This document shows positions 35,201 through 47,404 of a DNA stretch of 64,000 nucleotides, piece after piece. Position 1 is the first letter of the stretch. Each line of letters opens with the position of its first letter. The stretch is from Seriola aureovittata (lineage: Eukaryota; Chordata; Actinopteri; Carangiformes; Carangidae). The notes below the pieces were generated by a model that made no database searches, was not told the DNA's origin, and saw only the letters and a program-made list of their open reading frames with translations. The stretch lies in NCBI RefSeq assembly GCF_021018895.1, contig NC_079387.1, positions 7,055,583 through 7,119,582 on the forward strand, in the 5' to 3' direction. The position numbers were made by a program, and so were the translations under genes.

Positions 35201-38200
35201 ATTTTTGCATGATTTGACCTCTTTTTAGAAATACTGCCCTTTTGTTTTAGTAGTGGAGTCAGATTGGGTATTTATAGGTCAAAAGTGTAAAAATAAAATT
35301 CCTTTGAATGAAAGAACCTTCAGTGAAAGCGAATAAACTTAGACTTATTGCACTACCAAGAGCAAGTAGGTCACCCATGCGCTGTTATCTGGGCTAAAGG
35401 CAATACAGTCACTTAAATATCTTCAAATTCCACTCATTTATCTATGACAATATACTTACTAAGATTAGTCCCGGAGGACATAGGGACATCTGTGCTTTGC
35501 GTCATCCCTGAGCTACCATACTCTTTTAACTAATGCTGATTTCTTTGACATATATGAGGAGAGCTCATGTGGGGAAGCGTGAGGATACAGGGGGATTGCT
35601 TGTTGACCATGGTCCATCTAGCTTGTTAGAACATATTATGTAACACTTTTTCCCCACAATTCTTATGTATTAGCAACTATGTAATTTCCACTTATACTCC
35701 CTTTGTTGTTAAAATGAGCATCCCTCTGGCCATGATGCTTCAATGGCTGTCCAGTCAGCTTCATGTCTTGGCTCTTCAAATATTAAAGAATATTTGTTGT
35801 TATTGGTTCAGCTGATACTCTATGTGAAATATCTATGTGATGACTCAGTGGGAAAGCCATATTTTACTGTAAATGTATGTGATAACAATTTGGTATCTAT
35901 TGTCTTCATTCCATGAAAAGAGAAAGAGCGACATATTTCCTGCTCATTTGTATTTAATGCAGTATTTGATGTTTGTGTAATATTCACAGAATGTTTTTTG
36001 TTTTTGTTGTAAGAAATGGTCTCATATAAATATCATATAAATAATGTAAATATTTATTGGTTTCATAAATCTTCTCTTTAAAACCAGATTCATATAACAG
36101 TAACATTATCAGGCTGCAAAAATATATTAAAAACTATCGAAACGGTGTGTTGCCATCCAAAACGTCCATGATCTCTCTTTGGTGTCATTGGCATTTGACC
36201 CAAAATTTAGCTCAAGCGTGATCTGAAGTGTGATGATATGTGAACAACTTTTTTTAATGATGTCCAAATAGTAAATTCCACTCGGGAGTAGAAACAGTAA
36301 CTAGGACATACTGTTATATTGATAACTGTGACCTGTTGACCTGTTATATCACCTCCAAATACCAGTAGTATGACGTACTTTTTTTTGCCTTTTTGTGCTG
36401 TACAGATGGGCTAAATGGGTCAACAGACGGTGGATATATGTCAGTGATTCCCTCCTGGTGCAGAGCTGACCTCCTGCCTGTGGAGATTCAGCAGAGAAAA
36501 AGCTGCTGAGGCTCCTCTGAAAGCAGCCCTGACCTGTTTGTTTCACTTTCAAACTGTATGCAGTACACAGCTGGGATCTGTGTGCACAGTACTGAAATAA
36601 ACTAACATCTCACTTTGGCACATATTGATCCCATTAATTACCCTCTTTGATGTACTTTGGAGGTTATAAACCAAACTCCCTCTATTTAAGGGCAGGTTTG
36701 TACCTTTAGGGAGCAAGGTAGTGAACTGTGAAACTTCAGTACCCAGAAGTCACTGAACTTATCGAGTAATTGAACTGCAGTTTCCTTTTATTCTCCTTCC
36801 ACATTTCTAATTAGTTGCTGGTGGCAGTTAATGTGGTAAAGGTTCATCTCTGAGTGGAGCCAATCATTTTTATTTGAAAAATGATAAATTTCGCTTTCAT
36901 TATTCTAATGATGAACTCTAATGACTTTTCCTCCAGCTCCAGCATGAGGTTTTGTATTGAAGTAGCTGAATGACTTTTGGAAGGACTGCCATGAATTTGG
37001 TGGAGACATTTATGCTCCTTCCCACGTGATTTGAAACAAATTTGATCCAAATATATGTAACCCTCCAAATTAAATTGTGAGTTTGGCTGCCTTCCAACAC
37101 AATAAAGCCTCGTCTAGACCAGTAAACAGTCATCCATCCCATTCATGTCTGACAAAGCAGATGCACTGCGCTTTTAGTCAATTTCTACACCTTGTATTTA
37201 ACATCCTCTGGTTTTATCATCTTCTCTGTTCTCTGGAATCAGAGAGGACTTCACACTAATAACCTTACCTTAATCTCACTATGACATTGCAATTAAATGT
37301 TATCCATTTCCATCTTTATCCAGAACTTGACATATGACAAGCTTGCCACAGTTGGTACACTGGTAATAAAATGTCCCACTCGCCTCTGTGTTTAAGTAAT
37401 GTAAAACACAACAGGTCTTTCACAATACGTTCCACTGCAGCTAAGAAAGGATGAAAGCAATAAAAAAGTACCAGAGGTTTGTGTGGAACACATTAGGACT
37501 GATGTTTGAGCTCTGGGAAGGTATTGAGACAGCTGCAACCTGCACAAACACAAAAGCAATACAGCTTTGAAATGTCTCATGGGAGATACACTGTACATTG
37601 TCTACCCAATGATCACTCACGCTCCTGTAGCATTGTTTAGAGCACATAACACATGCCCCTTTTAAAGCAATGTGCAGCAGAAGAACCATTTCAGTTAGTT
37701 ACCCTTTCAGCAGAAACACAAAAATAGATGCGCTTGCGTAATCTGACTCGGATAATACACATGAAAAACCTAAGGCCTTCTCCTGGGTGGCTTGTAAGAT
37801 TATCCTACCACTTTGCTGGCAAGCCAACACATCTCAAGATTATCTCCCTACGTGTCCATGGGCATGAGGGAGAGAAGATACAGACATGAAAATCAACTCT
37901 ACATCCTCTGTAATCTTTATATACTATGAAATAGTCCTCATTCAAAAGCATGGCACATTCAATATTCACTGTAATCAGTTTTCTCCTGCACTGAAACAGA
38001 TGATTAGGCCCTATGGCCTCATCAGCAGGTTTTATGCTCCCTGGTGGAGCTCAACTTAGCTGCTGATCATGTTGTTACTGCTGATGGAACAGCTTAGGTC
38101 ATTCAATTCCTACCCACTGTCAGCAAGGGGGGGTGCAAATTGCTTTCCTTAAGCAGAATATGGCCAAATGGGTTAATCTGTATGATTTAGTCGAGTGAAT

Positions 38201-38861
38201 TCCTCTCCAGACACGGTTGTACTGGCTGTATAATGACCGTAAAATGATGCTGACCAGAAGGAAAGTATTCTCATTCAAGCATTTGTGTTGAGTTTCATTT
38301 CATGCCATGGGCTTGGTTTGTGTGGATAAATCTGTATACTGACCTGCCGCCTGATCTCCAGCCTTAGGTCTCTTGTCATCAGAGACATCAGACGGAGGGC
38401 AGAGAGTGCCAAAAAAAAAAAAAAAAAAAAGGTTTCGGCCACAGACAGTAGAGAAATGTTTTGAAGTTTTGACATTTTTGAGGTTTAAATGTTTTGAAGG
38501 TTGGATTTGGGTTCGTCTGTTCTCACTATCATTGTCAGATGCTGGGGCTACCAAAATAATCCAAATACTGGCTGAAGCTGCGGTTGGGGGTAAACAACTC
38601 AGCTGAGTGTGATAGTCTGAGACACCTGTCAATCATGCAAACATGCCCCCACATCACTTCTTAGAAATTACTGTTCTATTAGCTATGTGACAAGAAGTGA
38701 CATTAGTTACTGAATACTAATCTGTTTATAATTAGACGTCATATTTTCAGATATAAGTCGTGACTTCATTATGGTTAGAATTGTGATTTGCAGTGGCTTC
38801 AACATTCAGCCATGGTGGTTGCCACCTTAAGATCAATCCCCCGCTGGTACACTGGACTGAG
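29236..38861. other. gene-poor intergenic sequence
   Basis: About 9.6 kb of AT-rich sequence with no recognised exon or RNA gene. It includes a (GT)n at 29539-29556, a tandem acaaagagca pair at 33591-33610, and an A20 run near 38411-38430. Confidence 0.55.
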
Positions 38862-39132
38862 CTGGTGTATGATATCATGTGCAACAACTGCAGAGGACAT
38901 TACTTTGGTAAAACGGTATGGACCATGGACAGGAGCAGTGATTAACATCGCAAACAGACAACACCTGTGAACACCAGACCAAAACCACAGCATCATTATT
39001 GACTGGGATGAGGTTGAAGTCCTTGACCAGGAGTCCATGGACGCCAGAGAAAGATCATGGGTGCAATTCACATCCAATGCCAAAGCAGACTATCTTAGAA
39101 GAGAGACAGGCGTCACAAACCCCCTCCCATAA
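38862..39132 (+). mobile_element. GIY-YIG endonuclease fragment, Penelope-like retroelement relic
   Basis: One + frame reads VYDIMCNNCRGHYFGKTVWTM then a stop. After shifts it continues DWDEVEVLDQESM and YLRRETGVTNPLP up to a TAA at 39130-39132. The pattern (VYxIxCxxCxxxYxGxT, then HRKQ, then WDEVExLDxE, then NRDxG) is that of the C-terminal GIY-YIG domain of fish Penelope-like retroelements. Several stops and frameshifts make it inactive. No reverse-transcriptase part was recognised upstream. Confidence 0.65.
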
Positions 39133-39344
39133 AAACTCTTTTTAGTTGAAATTATTTTGTTACCTATTCTGATCCCAAGAGTAATGAGTTCCATGCTCAC
39201 AGTATCAAGGATGTAAAAATTTGCAATGTACTTTAAATACAACAATTAAGATACACAAACCTCTTCTAAAATAGGCAATTCTTTTCCCATCTTTCATTTT
39301 CATGCTAGAGACATGACTCAATGGAAGGTACGTTCATAAGTCTG

Positions 39345-39480
39345 TTGGTCCAGCAGTACTGGTTCTGACTGAAATATCTCAACCATGTGGACGATATTTA
39401 TGGTTTGGAATGAAATGTGTATACAACTGTTGGATAGATCGAAATGAAATTTTGCACAGACCTATGTTCCCATATGTGTC
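39345..39480 (+). repeat. fragment of the dispersed fish repeat (copy C)
   Basis: It contains ctgaaatatctcaac and, after about 40 nt, caactgttggatagatcg and atgaaattttgcacagacc. These blocks precede copy A's blocks in the family as I remember it. It is degenerate and interrupted. Confidence 0.45.
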
Positions 39481-39979
39481 CTACATACTTATTCCAATAC
39501 TTTTTATTCCAACCAAGACCAAATTTATTGTAATAAAATAATAGTTTAGTATTTTCCCAGCATGAGAATGCAGATAAGTATCAGCTATTGGCAAAACAAA
39601 TACTTAGTCTATAAGTCAAAAAAGCTAGTTTCAGCATAGAGCATTCAAATTGAAACTGTGGTGTTGGAGTTTGAATCTAAATATATATGCTGCACTGTGC
39701 TTCTGTTCCCTTGGGTGACAACCACCAAAAGTTAAAAGCAACTCAAAGCTGGGAATAATTGCAATCATTACAAAAAATTGAGACAGTTTGCATCAGCTCT
39801 TTCAGTGAGAAAAAAAAAAATATATAAGCACCATAATATCTTGTGTAATCAGCAATTAGTTGCACAGCAGAAGGCATCCATTTAATTAAATTGAGTGTGT
39901 GTCCACAATCAGAATAAGTGGCTTTTCCATTTTCTACATTTTCCACAAGACAAATTATTTATTATTATTTTATTTTTAG

Positions 39980-40190
39980 GTTGAGATCCCAGTGAGGTGT
40001 GATAGAGGAGCCAAGGTGCTGGATATCATCTCCTGCCTCTCGATCCATCTGCTCTGGATCAAACACACAGAAGGAGCCAAGAAGCTCAATGTTCCACGTA
40101 ATGGAAGCATGAGTTTCCCAACCGCTGGACAAAGCACTTGGAGTGCTGGTTTCCTCAGCCCACTTCACGCTCGCCTGAGCCTGAACACAT
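39980..40190. other. candidate orphan exon, coding-like on both strands
   Basis: On the + strand an acceptor (ttattttatttttag, ends 39979) precedes an open frame starting VEIPVRCDRGAKVLDIISCL and stopping with TGA at 40190-40192. On the minus strand the same stretch is open, reads VKWAEETSTPSALSSGWETH and later FDPEQMDREAGDDIQHL, follows a strong pyrimidine-tract acceptor on the minus strand (about 40222-40250), and is followed by TAA and AATAAA near 39967-39978. Base composition is clearly richer than its surroundings. I recognise neither peptide. One strand is probably a real exon or a retrocopy, and I cannot decide which. Confidence 0.3.
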
Positions 40191-40318
40191 GACAAGTAAA
40201 ACCCGAAGGCACTGGGGTGGGGGGTGGCTGAACAGGAGGGGGAGGAGGGGAGATGCAAGAAAAGATCCTAAGTGTTTTGATTTGCTTGTACGCAGGGTGT
40301 ATGGATGCGTGAATCTGT

Positions 40319-40356
40319 GATCTCTCTCTCTCACCTTTCTTTTCCATCTCTCTAAC

Positions 40357-40392
<36 letters not shown>

Positions 40393-40430
40393 TCACTTTC
40401 TCTCTGTCTGTCTCTCTCTCACTCTTCAAG
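40319..40430. repeat. imperfect (CT)n microsatellite
   Basis: A long interrupted TCTC tract lies immediately upstream of the 40454 acceptor. Confidence 0.95.
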
Positions 40431-40453
40431 GTTACTCACTATTGTTTTTCCAG

Positions 40454-40513
40454 ACTGGAATCATTGCACGCTTCTCTTCTTTTCTGTCGGAGGACCATGT
40501 GAAGCTCTTGAAT
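40454..40513 (+). other. candidate orphan 60-nt exon
   Basis: The segment lies between a strong acceptor (attgtttttccag) and a consensus donor (AAT|gtaagt). It is exactly 20 codons, open in the frame TGIIARFSSFLSEDHVKLLN. It lies 264 nt downstream of the other candidate exon. I do not recognise it; the minus strand is also open. It could be a coding exon, a 5'-UTR exon of the downstream gene, or an lncRNA exon. Confidence 0.35.
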
Positions 40514-43500
40514 GTAAGTGGCTCCTTTGTTGCTTAATTCACTTTCATTGGGACCAGTCCTTTAGAGGCAATAGGTTTAGGGTTGTCTTTTTTTTTTCCT
40601 CGTAGCACATGCACAATGGGATGTCATACATCAGAGGGGTGGAGTGGGTCGGGATGAGGTGGGGGTGTTTAGGGGGCTTGCCTACTCCATGTGGTCCAAG
40701 CGTGGGAGCTAAATGCACGTGTATGCTACTGTCATTGTCTCAGGGTAGCTTTTGTGCTGCTTTGTCTTTAGTTTTTAACTTGATTTTCTGCATGTGTTGC
40801 TCATTGACTTTTGTTTGGCTCTGTATTGTTTGTATTTGGTGAACTCAAAATGCTTGATTATAGATCTACACAATCCTTAGTTTGACTGTAAGTAGACAGT
40901 GTACTGGATTTCTGAAATGAGCAACAGAAGCAGAACACAAAAACAACTATTTTTCATACATGAACAATAGAAACACAACAGTCTGTTATTTAAATATATC
41001 AAAAAAGCTACATATTAAGGACTTGAGTGGCTTATTGCTATTACTTAATGGTGGTTATACACATCTTAAATTAAGTTCAATTTTCAAAATTGAAAATTAT
41101 TTCCAACCATTTATTCCTTTATATATAAAGGCAATTCATCCAATGAATGTATATCAACTCTACAATCTGCAATACATTTGTACCAATTTCAGTGATGATG
41201 GTCATAGCTGATTAATTCAAGGTGTATGTTTGTGTATTTTACACTTGTCTAAAATATAGTTTAACCAAAGAAACAGAGGACTACAACTATCTGTTCTGAA
41301 TGTTATGTTTGTGTTTTACCACTGGCTTGTTAGCGGTACACTGCAAGTACCCAGAAGACCTTTGTTTATTTAAAATATCATCCAATTTATTCTTTGTTCT
41401 CTACGTACATGATCCAATGGACAAATTGCTTGTTTGGACTCATGTCCATATTAAGGAAGGCAATGTTCCACATTTAAACTGAATATATCATAAAGCCCAA
41501 TCTTCTGCTAGTCAGTATAATAGGCCTTGTTTGTTGGGTCTGTTAGTCGCTATGGAGACTTCAGAATATTTCAATTATGAGAACACATCATGCAAGATAA
41601 AAAAGAAAATGGTACATACACTTTAATTTAAGTCTTCAAATCTGGAAAAATTAATTAGGATACTTTAAATACAAGCCCAATGAGTCTACTAGCTTCTCCC
41701 ACGAGCTGTCAAAAACTTGCTGATGCTAAATAATGTGTGCAATGATTTGAATGAACAAGCAAATTCCTAACTTCTAGAAAAAACAACTTTGACTGACAGA
41801 GAGGTATTTTCTCATTATATTTTACTATAATGATGATTTCTGCAGAATTATTCAGATTTAACTTTGTTTGTGCTCTCGCCTCCAAACCGAGCATTCTTCA
41901 TTACAATTCTACCTCTACTTGGTTTTAATGCAAATGTGCACTCACTCTTCTGCACAGATTAAACAATGCACTTCAATTTCATATGATAAGTAGTTTGCTT
42001 ATTCCTTCTGTTCTATATGAAATTCTGTGAGGTTCCAGCATCAAACTCCCTCCCATGGTTCACTGCAAAGCAATGTGTCTGAAAAGAATTGCAGCTGACA
42101 TGGCCAATGAATAATACAAATGGTGTATATATGTTGTTATCAATTATAGACAATTTTGCTAAGCTGAATGCTGAATATAGAGATGTACGAACAGGTGCGT
42201 TTACCTACACTACTCTTTCATGGTTATATTTGTGATTGTCCTCGTTAAATGTCAGTGTGGACTTGTTTTTCAACTGCTGACACAATGAGGATGCTTTCTG
42301 CAGAGTGTTTGGTTTGTTGAAGGCTCACATACAAACACACATAGCTCTAAATATTGAATATCAATGTAAATGCATTTAGCTGCTGGTGCAGTCAGAGGGA
42401 CCTCTCCATGGCTGACTGAGTAGCTGGAATCTACAACTTACTAAGTGCAAGATAAATGAAACTTATCTTTGCTTTCGACTAAAAACTATATATGAAACAT
42501 TTTTTTCAAAAGACTCAGAAAAACAACCTTGTTTTGTCGACTGATGGCAATTCATGTTTCAGTTTGTGCAACTCTGACATGGTTTATGAGTTGGAAATCT
42601 CTGAAAATGTGACAATGTTTGACTTTCTAAGGAGATTTCCCCACAACAGCAGCAATACTGACTTTTTAAGACATTCTTTTACTTTATTCATGAGGCCCGA
42701 TGCACTTTAAATTATGCTTATCTTTTCTAGATGAGGTTTTTAGGATTGCTGGTCATGTGTTGACCTTTTTTTTTTTCAACATGGATGAAATGTTTCATTA
42801 TTCACTTCTACCCGAGCCAACAAACGTGGTGAGGTTGCCATTACTACAGTGGTCATGCAATTCATAACATTCCCAATCCATCCCCTTCCCCATTATGGAT
42901 GCCACACACTCGATTCCCTTATCAGTGCTGACATGTGGAGAGGGAGGTACTAGTGAATGCATTAGTGTGACAGTTGCATAGCTGGAGCTACTGGCGCTGA
43001 GTTAAAATGAAGTGAAAATGGTATGTGGAGGAAGGCTTAGATACTTGATGCTTACCTGGAGCATACATGTGAATTCCTGGCTAGTCAGAGTGCAGGGTAA
43101 AGGTGTTGGAGAAAGCAAAAAAATGGCTAGAGAGTGAATTAAAAGTAGAGAAATTTGAGTGGGAGGTATCACTCTTCTTTATTCCGCACAAGCAGCCATT
43201 CCTTCTGCCAGAAACATAAAACATTTTTGCTATGAAAAAAGAAGATTTGTTGATTTAACTATAAGATTATAATGTGGTAATACACATCGAAACATGTCCT
43301 CTCCTTTTGATGTCCCAACTATTTGCACTATGCTCAAATTATTTTCACTTTTAACACCCTCTTTGCCATATTTGGAGCCCAGCAGGGTCTCAAGCTTGGA
43401 GGCCTTGGCATCATCGACTGCCAGTGTGTCCAATCTTTCTAATGCCTAGCCAAAACCCCACTACTTTCCAGCTATAAAATCCCATCTCTCTGCTGAGGAC

Positions 43501-43585
43501 TCAAGAGCTTGGCATTCAAGTCTCAGCTCCCAAACAGACAAAATCTGGCTCTTTGCCGCCTCCTTGTCTTGTACCAAAGCTCAAG
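40514..43585. other. gene-poor intergenic sequence
   Basis: AT-rich with short open frames only. No exon with splice support is recognised. Confidence 0.55.
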
Positions 43586-43625
43586 AAAAAAAAAAAAAAA
43601 AAAAAAGGGGGGGGGGGGGGGGGGG
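43586..43625. repeat. adjacent poly(A)21-poly(G)19 homopolymers
   Basis: An uninterrupted A run (43586-43606) abuts an uninterrupted G run (43607-43625). Confidence 0.95.
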
Positions 43626-46502
43626 TTGGAGAGAAGAAGGTGGGTGGTAGGAGGTTTAAATGAAAGTTGAGGCATTTTATTTGCAATGGCCCCCTTTCAT
43701 CCACCCTGTGGGTATTGGACTGTATGAATGGGCTGGTTTGTTCCACGGGTGACCAAACATGGCACTTGAATGTTTATCTGCACAATGACAAAGCTTGAGA
43801 GAGCCAAAGACACTTGGTGATGAGATGGACCGTGAACTAGTCAAGTGCCCTGTTCTGTTCAGTCTCCGCTGAACACACACAGCTTTGGCTCGACAGCAGA
43901 TTTAGCCATGTTGGAGATCCAACTTCTTTCAATACATTGTGTATTTGTGCCAGCCTCTACAGGACAATAGTGAGGTCTTACTATGGTTAAATGTGATGGG
44001 AACCTTGTACAGACAGCACTACCTATATGAGAACTCACACTCAGGGTGAAAATAATCTTCAATGGAACACAATAGAGCAACTTACAAATGCTAATGTGTA
44101 AAGACTGGACATGATGTTACCTTGTGATTGAAAAGTTTCATACAACTGAGTTGCACTGAAATTAAGCTACAGGTATATTTACTTTTTGAAACCAGATTAA
44201 TGCAATTACTAATTAAATTGCCAGGTCAATTGGGTATTACCAAGATCAGCTGATAGTAATGAGTGGTGTAACAACAGCAATGGTCAGCATCTAGGTTAAA
44301 AAATGTTCCCAATAACAAAGAAATGTTTTCAAGGTTTGAAATATACTACATAGCAATGCTCAAGCATAAGCAGGTTAAGCTAATGGATGGATGGTGTAAA
44401 CTTAACCTAATGACATGATAACAAAGTAGACCTATCAGCTAAAAAGATGCAAAATGTGTCTTATGGACACTCACTAAGTACACTAGACAAAAAATAATTA
44501 CTCTGCGAACCAGTGTTAAAAAAAAACACTACCAATTTACAGTTGCTCATTGCTTAGTCATGCAAGGTTGCAGCCCCAGGTCATCATGAATGAATGGTCA
44601 GTGATGTGTGGAGTATTGCCATAGAAGGACAAAGATTGATCAGACTCCTGATATTTTTCACAGTTAGAATCAACAGAAGCTGATGTGTGACTGTCAGAAT
44701 AAGATGCAACAGAAAAAAACCTCCTGAATACAGACAGAAGCTAATTCAAACAAGATCTTTCTCCAATCATAATAGCTGACACTGTCTCATCTCGTTTACA
44801 AAGTCTTTGTGTCTGTGCAGCTTAGTATGCCATTGATTAACACTACAGCTCGGTCTGCATACTGCTGCCTGCATTAATTGGCTCTTTGATTAGCTGCAGC
44901 TCAGAGTCAGTGTCTGGCCTACAAGCAGAAGTGGATCGATGTGTCCTCGTGGAGACTTCATAAAATGGGAAAGCAGTGTAGGGAGAGCCGGTCCCAAAGC
45001 TGGTAGAATCTACTTCAGTTTTATCACTGTATCATGATATTACATCATGCCCCCCCCACACCCCACCCCATGTGATTCCAGGAAACGATGCCAACTAATT
45101 ATGGGAGCAGGTTTCCTATGTGCAGCGTTGTGATTTCTAAGCAAAACCTCAAAGCATTCCAGTGCACTCTCATTCATTAAAAATATACATTGTAGGATGA
45201 CAACAAAAATTCAAGCTATGCTCCAACACGTTCAGCTCAGAAAGAAAATAAAGAAGACTCTGATTTAACTAAAACAACCACAGGACAACAAACTAGGCTG
45301 GCCAGCAGACAATGGAGACAGAGTTAAGATGTTTCATGCCACGTCTCACAGTGCTGCCCCAAATAAATCCAAAAACATCCAAACATTGTGGCACATTCAG
45401 CCTTTCCTGTCAGAAAACATAATCCTAGTCATCATGTTCACATGCACTGTTACTACGACGACTAATGACAATAAAAGATTGTCTAAACACAAATCCATTG
45501 TGCAAGCTTGTGAATGACAGAGTGGACAAGTCGGCCTTTAATATCACTTAAAAAACAATTCGATTTGCGTGATGTCCAAACAAAGCATGACAGTCTGCTA
45601 GATTCTTACTGGGGATCTGATCACTTTGGGTTCACATTATCCTTGACGGAAAAACCACAAAAGGAATGTGTCTAGTAAACTAGATCACAGTCACCAGACT
45701 GTCCTGGAAAACCACTCTCAGTGCAGTGCTGAGGGGAAAGTTCATATCTCTAACTTGAACTTGACCTGTAAGAGCATCACAGATCATGTTGCATCGCCCA
45801 AATCTGGGTGCAACTTGATCAATATGTATTTCCTTAAGGGTGTAGATAATTATTTTGACTTTTGAGTTACTGTGAAGATAGACAGAACTATTCCAAGGAG
45901 AGATGTTCAGTATCATTCTATGCATATTTTCTATGTCTATATTATTCTAAAGTTAACATAAAGTATAGGTCGCTCACACATACCATATTGATCAGTGTCA
46001 GGGGTCAGGATGCATCAAATGGGATATTTCTTATATTAAGACTGGAATGAATGCAGTGTGTTTCCCCATTTCTGCTGGTTTACTGCAGTGAAACTTGAGG
46101 CCAGAGAAGGGAAGGAGAATACAACCTTTTCTTTATTTATCTTTTATTCCAGGAAACTTTAACCTTCCCAAAAGATGATCTTCTCTATAAAATCTCCAAT
46201 GGTGTAATGAACTAGTCAACTCGTGGTTCAAACAATGCTTATCTCCCACCACCTGCTCTGTTTGATTTATGCATCCACTATTGGTATCTGCACACGGTTC
46301 TGCATCTGCAACTGGATGTTTGTTAAATAGGAGGTGATACATTCCCCAAGGAAGGACCAGAGTTTTCTCTGAGAATGGATCCCTTTGAGCAAATAGATAA
46401 CGTGTGCTGAGATGTATAAAGCTGTGCATTCCGAGGCAGAGTAATGCAATATCACTAATGGTCTTATAGATTTTTTTGTTTGTTTTGGAGAGCGGTACCA
46501 AA
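43626..46502. other. gene-poor intergenic sequence
   Basis: No gene is recognised. A patch at 44835-44915 is rich in homeodomain-type cores (attaattgg, tgattagctg) and is less AT-monotonous than its flanks. Confidence 0.5.
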
Positions 46503-46571
46503 ACAGACACACACACAGACACTCACAGACACACAGACACACAGACACACACACACACACAAAGACAGACA
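46503..46571. repeat. imperfect (CA)n microsatellite
   Basis: CACAGACA-type imperfect repeat. Confidence 0.9.
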
Positions 46572-46650
46572 GTCCCACAATGTCTCTCTCTAAGCTTTGG
46601 AAAAGGGCCGTGGGTGGTTTATTGATTGAACCTCTGAGGTCAGAGTGTTT

Positions 46651-46652
<2 letters not shown>

Positions 46653-46709
<57 letters not shown>
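46653..46709. repeat. (GT)n microsatellite
   Basis: About 28 perfect GT units. Together with the preceding CA tract on the same strand it forms a potential inverted pair about 90 nt apart. Confidence 0.95.
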
Positions 46710-47105
46710 GCAGAGTGGCCCTGTGTGTCTGAAGCTGGCAGTATTTATCTGTGCTGATGTTTGAAGAATAGAGACGAGGTGTTGGCTCGGCCTGAGGGCA
46801 TAACTCCAGCTTGATAGAGAAACAGGACACGCAGAGAGGGCAAGTAGCCATGTTGGAAGCAAATGCCATTCACTTTAAGAAGCTTTGTCCCCTGGGATGC
46901 ACCTCTGTGCGCCAGCAAAACTACCTGTCTGTCTGCCCGCCTGCCTGTCTGTCTAAATACTGCATTAGAAGTGACTCAGATGTTTGTTCTGCTTTGAGAA
47001 CCTCCTTCATTTTTTATTAGTGAGCAACTTTCTCAAGTACCCAGACTTGCCATGGAGTGTGAGCTGAACTGAATTATTATACAGATAAATTCTGAACAAC
47101 TGAAA

Positions 47106-47404
47106 ATCCAGTGTGGTTGAGTAGTTAGCACTGTCAGCTCAAAACAAGAAGGTCCTGGGTTCAAATCTATATTCTACTTGTATCTCCATCATTTATTTTG
47201 AGAGCTCTGGTTTCTTCCCACTGTTCAAAGACTCAGATTTGTACATAAGTGTTGACTGTGAACAGCTGCCTATGTCTATGTGTTAGCTTTGAGATTGGGT
47301 GTGGGAGACTGGGTGTGCTATGCCTCACATGTGAGCTGGTATAGGGACCAGTCTCCAATGACCTGCACAGGGTAAGCAGGAATAGATCATGGATCGATGG
47401 ATGA
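47106..47404 (+). mobile_element. degenerate tRNA-like SINE-type fish repeat
   Basis: It begins with a tRNA-like head: an A-box-like ttgagtagttagcactg and a B-box-like ggtcctgggttcaaatc. The body follows (ttcttcccactgttcaaaga, gtgggagactgggtg, tgagctggtatagggacca, ccagtctccaatgacctg) and it ends in a gatcgatggatg tail. This arrangement matches a repeat found throughout teleosts. Many mutations indicate an old copy. Confidence 0.75.

Noticed and set aside
46267..46869. 200-codon minus-strand open frame, the longest in the window
   Set aside because: Most of its length is translated CA/GT microsatellite (alternating His-Thr and Val-Cys). No domain or splice support.
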